From: Asaia sp037151935
Lineage (GTDB): Bacteria > Pseudomonadota > Alphaproteobacteria > Acetobacterales > Acetobacteraceae
Length of the DNA: 64,000 nucleotides
Assembly: GCF_051628905.1 (NCBI RefSeq)
Contig: NZ_CP157575.1
Location: 2,046,001 to 2,110,000 of the forward strand
Direction: 5' to 3'
The notes beneath the pieces are model-generated. The model was not told where the DNA came from. It saw nothing but the letters and a program-made list of their open reading frames with translations, and made no database searches. The first letter of the stretch is position 1. Each line of letters begins with the position of its first letter. A program made the translations under genes and the position numbers. Positions 62,066-64,000 of the stretch are shown piece by piece.

Positions 62066-63874
62066 CTAAATCGTGGCAGCGTCCAAAATAAAAAAGCTAA
62101 GCATGTCCTGACCTTGCCATTGCTCGCAGCGCAACTGACCGGCTACGTGCAGAACCGGCATGGCCCGGTCTTCCAGCAGGGCCGCATAGGCCTTGTCGGC
62201 AGCCCGAAAGACCAGCCCGCGCAGCCTGCCGCCATCCTCGCCTTGCAGGATGACGCGCAGCGTATTGCCGTCGCGACCGATACGCTCGGTCTTGACGGCA
62301 CGCACGCGGCTTATGGCAATGATCGGCTCTTCATGCCCTGCGCCAAACGGTCCGAGCCGAGCGAGCTGGGTCGCAATCTCTGCCGTGGCACCGCGCAGGC
62401 TCAGAATACCGTCGATACACAGCGCGTCATGGCGTGGGCGCTGGCGTGCTTCGGCGAGGGTATCGTCGAGGAACGCGTGGAAGGCCTGAGCCTTGTCCTG
62501 TGGGAGAGAGAAACCGGCTGCCATGGCGTGGCCGCCGCCCGTCAGCAGCAGGCCCGACTGGCTCGCGCCGATAATGGCCGCGCCGATATCGATGCCGGGC
62601 ACCGAACGTGCCGAGCCCTTGATCAGTCCATTCTGCACCGCACCTACCAGTATAGGTCGATTGCATCGCTCGCGCACACGGCTTGCGACGATACCCACCA
62701 CGCCGGGATGCCAGTCCTCTCCATGCAGAAAAAGCGCGGCATGGCCCGCTTCGAGCTGCGCTTCGGCCTGCTGATAGGCTTCTGTCAGAATATCCGCTTC
62801 GACGGTCTGGCGCTGGCGGTTGATCTCGTCGAGTTTTTCCGCCAGCGCGCGCGCTTCGAAGGCATCGTCGCTGAGCAGGAGCGTCACCCCAAGCTCGGCC
62901 TGTGCAATGCGCCCACCTGCGTTGATGCGTGGTCCGATGCCGAAGCCGCAGGCCATGGCGCTGGCCGTCTCCTTCACACCAGCCACAGAGGCCAGGGTAG
63001 CGAGACCAAGCCGCTCGCCTCTTCCCATGACGCGCAGTCCCTGCGCCACAAAGGCGCGATTCAGATCGCGCAGCGGCATGACATCGCAGATTGTCGCTAG
63101 GGCCACGAGATCGAGCTTGCGCAGCAGGGCGGGTTCTTCATGCGTGTCGAACCAGCCCGACAACCTGAGCGCGCGACAGGTGGCGATGAGGGTCAGAAAA
63201 GCTACACTGGTGGCGCAGAGATGCCCAAGGCCGGAATCGCAGTCCAAACGATTGGGATTGACCACGATACAGCTTGGCAGAACCGCCCCATCGGGCTTGT
63301 GATGGTCCAGCACGATGATGTCGCCACTCTCGCCTAGCCGGTCGAGCAGCGATACAGCGGCCGTCCCGCAATCGACGCATATCAGCAGCGTGGCGCCTTT
63401 TTCGCGCAGCCCTTCAAGCGCAGGGCCGTTTGGGCCGTACCCCTCTTTCTGTCGGTCGGGAATATGGAAATGGACGGCGCAGCCGAGATCACGCAGGGTC
63501 TCGGTCAGGATAGTGGTGCCGCAGGCACCATCGACATCGTAATCGCCAAAGACGCCGATCGTCTCACCGGCCCTGACCGCTTCCGCCAGCCGGGCAGACG
63601 CCCTGTCCATGTCGCGTAGACAGGAAGGGTCCGGCAGCCAGTCGCGGAGGCGCGGGTCGAGAAAAGCCGCGACACGGGTTGCGTCCACCCCCCGGCTCTG
63701 GAGGATGCGCGCCAGAATTTCAGGAATGGCGGCGCGCTGCGCCATGGCCAGAGCCAGTCGTCCATCGCCGGTGGCGAGGCTATCATCGCGCCAGACCCAG
63801 GCCCTTCCGCTACCGCTGGAATGGACCGAAAGAACCGGTTCTGGCGAGGCGATGAGTGAGGGGGCGTCAGACAT
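62066..63874 (-). CDS. recJ: Single-stranded-DNA-specific exonuclease RecJ
   Basis: RecJ is a 5'-3' single-strand exonuclease in recombination and mismatch repair. The 602-residue protein has the DHH-family motifs: GVFGDYDVDGACGTTIL, CVDCGTAAVS, VLDHHKPDGAVLPSCIVVNPNRLDC and the later GFGIGPRINAGGRIAQAELGVTLLLS, which is diagnostic for RecJ. The DHHA1 part has GIVASRVRERCNRPILVG and GSARSVPGIDIGAAI, and an OB-like tail closes the protein. It follows glpX by 22 bases, a usual alphaproteobacterial pair. Confidence 0.96.
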   Translation of the reverse strand: MSDAPSLIASPEPVLSVHSSGSGRAWVWRDDSLATGDGRLALAMAQRAAIPEILARILQSRGVDATRVAAFLDPRLRDWLPDPSCLRDMDRASARLAEAVRAGETIGVFGDYDVDGACGTTILTETLRDLGCAVHFHIPDRQKEGYGPNGPALEGLREKGATLLICVDCGTAAVSLLDRLGESGDIIVLDHHKPDGAVLPSCIVVNPNRLDCDSGLGHLCATSVAFLTLIATCRALRLSGWFDTHEEPALLRKLDLVALATICDVMPLRDLNRAFVAQGLRVMGRGERLGLATLASVAGVKETASAMACGFGIGPRINAGGRIAQAELGVTLLLSDDAFEARALAEKLDEINRQRQTVEADILTEAYQQAEAQLEAGHAALFLHGEDWHPGVVGIVASRVRERCNRPILVGAVQNGLIKGSARSVPGIDIGAAIIGASQSGLLLTGGGHAMAAGFSLPQDKAQAFHAFLDDTLAEARQRPRHDALCIDGILSLRGATAEIATQLARLGPFGAGHEEPIIAISRVRAVKTERIGRDGNTLRVILQGEDGGRLRGLVFRAADKAYAALLEDRAMPVLHVAGQLRCEQWQGQDMLSFFILDAATI

Positions 63875-63895
63875 ACGCCCCCTTATAGTCTGGGT

Positions 63896-64000
63896 TCAGT
63901 GAGCTGCCCACGTCTTGGTGGAGAAATCGTGACGCCCTTCGATGAAGCGCACCGTCGCCGATTTCGACCGCATGACGATGGAATGCGTGCGGGCAATGGT
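63896..64000 (-). CDS. glpX: Fructose-1,6-bisphosphatase class II (GlpX), C-terminal end
   Basis: Only the last 34 residues are in the window, on the minus strand: ARTHSIVMRSKSATVRFIEG, then RHDFSTKTWAAH and a TGA at 63896-63898. This is the well-conserved end of GlpX, which removes a phosphate from fructose-1,6-bisphosphate in gluconeogenesis. The rest lies beyond the window edge. The link to recJ fits the common glpX-recJ order. Confidence 0.88.
   Translation of the reverse strand, partial: TIARTHSIVMRSKSATVRFIEGRHDFSTKTWAAH

Overview
The window reads as a chromosomal segment of a GC-rich alphaproteobacterium, most likely an acetic acid bacterium (Acetobacteraceae). That assignment is inference. 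It rests on protein style, gene pairs such as accD-folC and glpX-recJ, a RutR/Zur regulatory vocabulary, and GC-rich hairpin repeats between genes. No rRNA or species marker is present.

Layout. 1-3029 is the end of a dTDP-L-rhamnose cluster (rfbA partial, rfbC, rfbD) with a coupled family 2 glycosyltransferase. 3002-25230 is housekeeping and stress material: a pseudouridine synthase, ftsK, rsmD, an RsuA-type pseudouridine synthase, a glutamine amidotransferase, tadA, a DegP/HtrA protease, two catabolic-type enzymes, a DksA-like zinc protein, a possible membrane-tethered HTH protein, tldD, an MFS carrier, a periplasmic trehalase, an aminotransferase and glnA. 25347-27761 is accessory: tRNA-Thr, the decayed 3' part of a type I restriction gene (hsdR), and an IS5-type element. 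28026-34682 looks accessory or mixed (bifunctional mannose-phosphate enzyme, hydrolase, cupin protein, LacI regulator, shikimate-dehydrogenase-like enzyme, racemase), with long gene-poor gaps.

35325-42857 is the most coherent system: a complete reductive pyrimidine degradation module. It holds PreT/PreA, a ureidopropionase-type amidohydrolase, a RutR regulator, an NCS1 nucleobase carrier and dihydropyrimidinase. A near-perfect RutR-type operator sits on the -35 box between the divergent carrier and dihydropyrimidinase genes. 42877-55980 holds galE, folC, accD, a sugar porter, a 41-residue membrane protein, a znuABC/zur zinc locus with a palindromic Zur-type box, an asparaginase, another sugar porter and a Pit phosphate carrier. 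56036-60127 holds a GT61 glycosyltransferase with a probable beta-trefoil tail, an EAL phosphodiesterase and an NlpC/P60 lipoprotein.

60245-62018 is a second accessory scar: an inverted, almost identical copy of the IS, a broken integrase and tRNA-Glu. The window closes with recJ and the 3' end of glpX. The two IS copies are inverted relative to each other about 32.5 kb apart and share the same three transposase stop codons.
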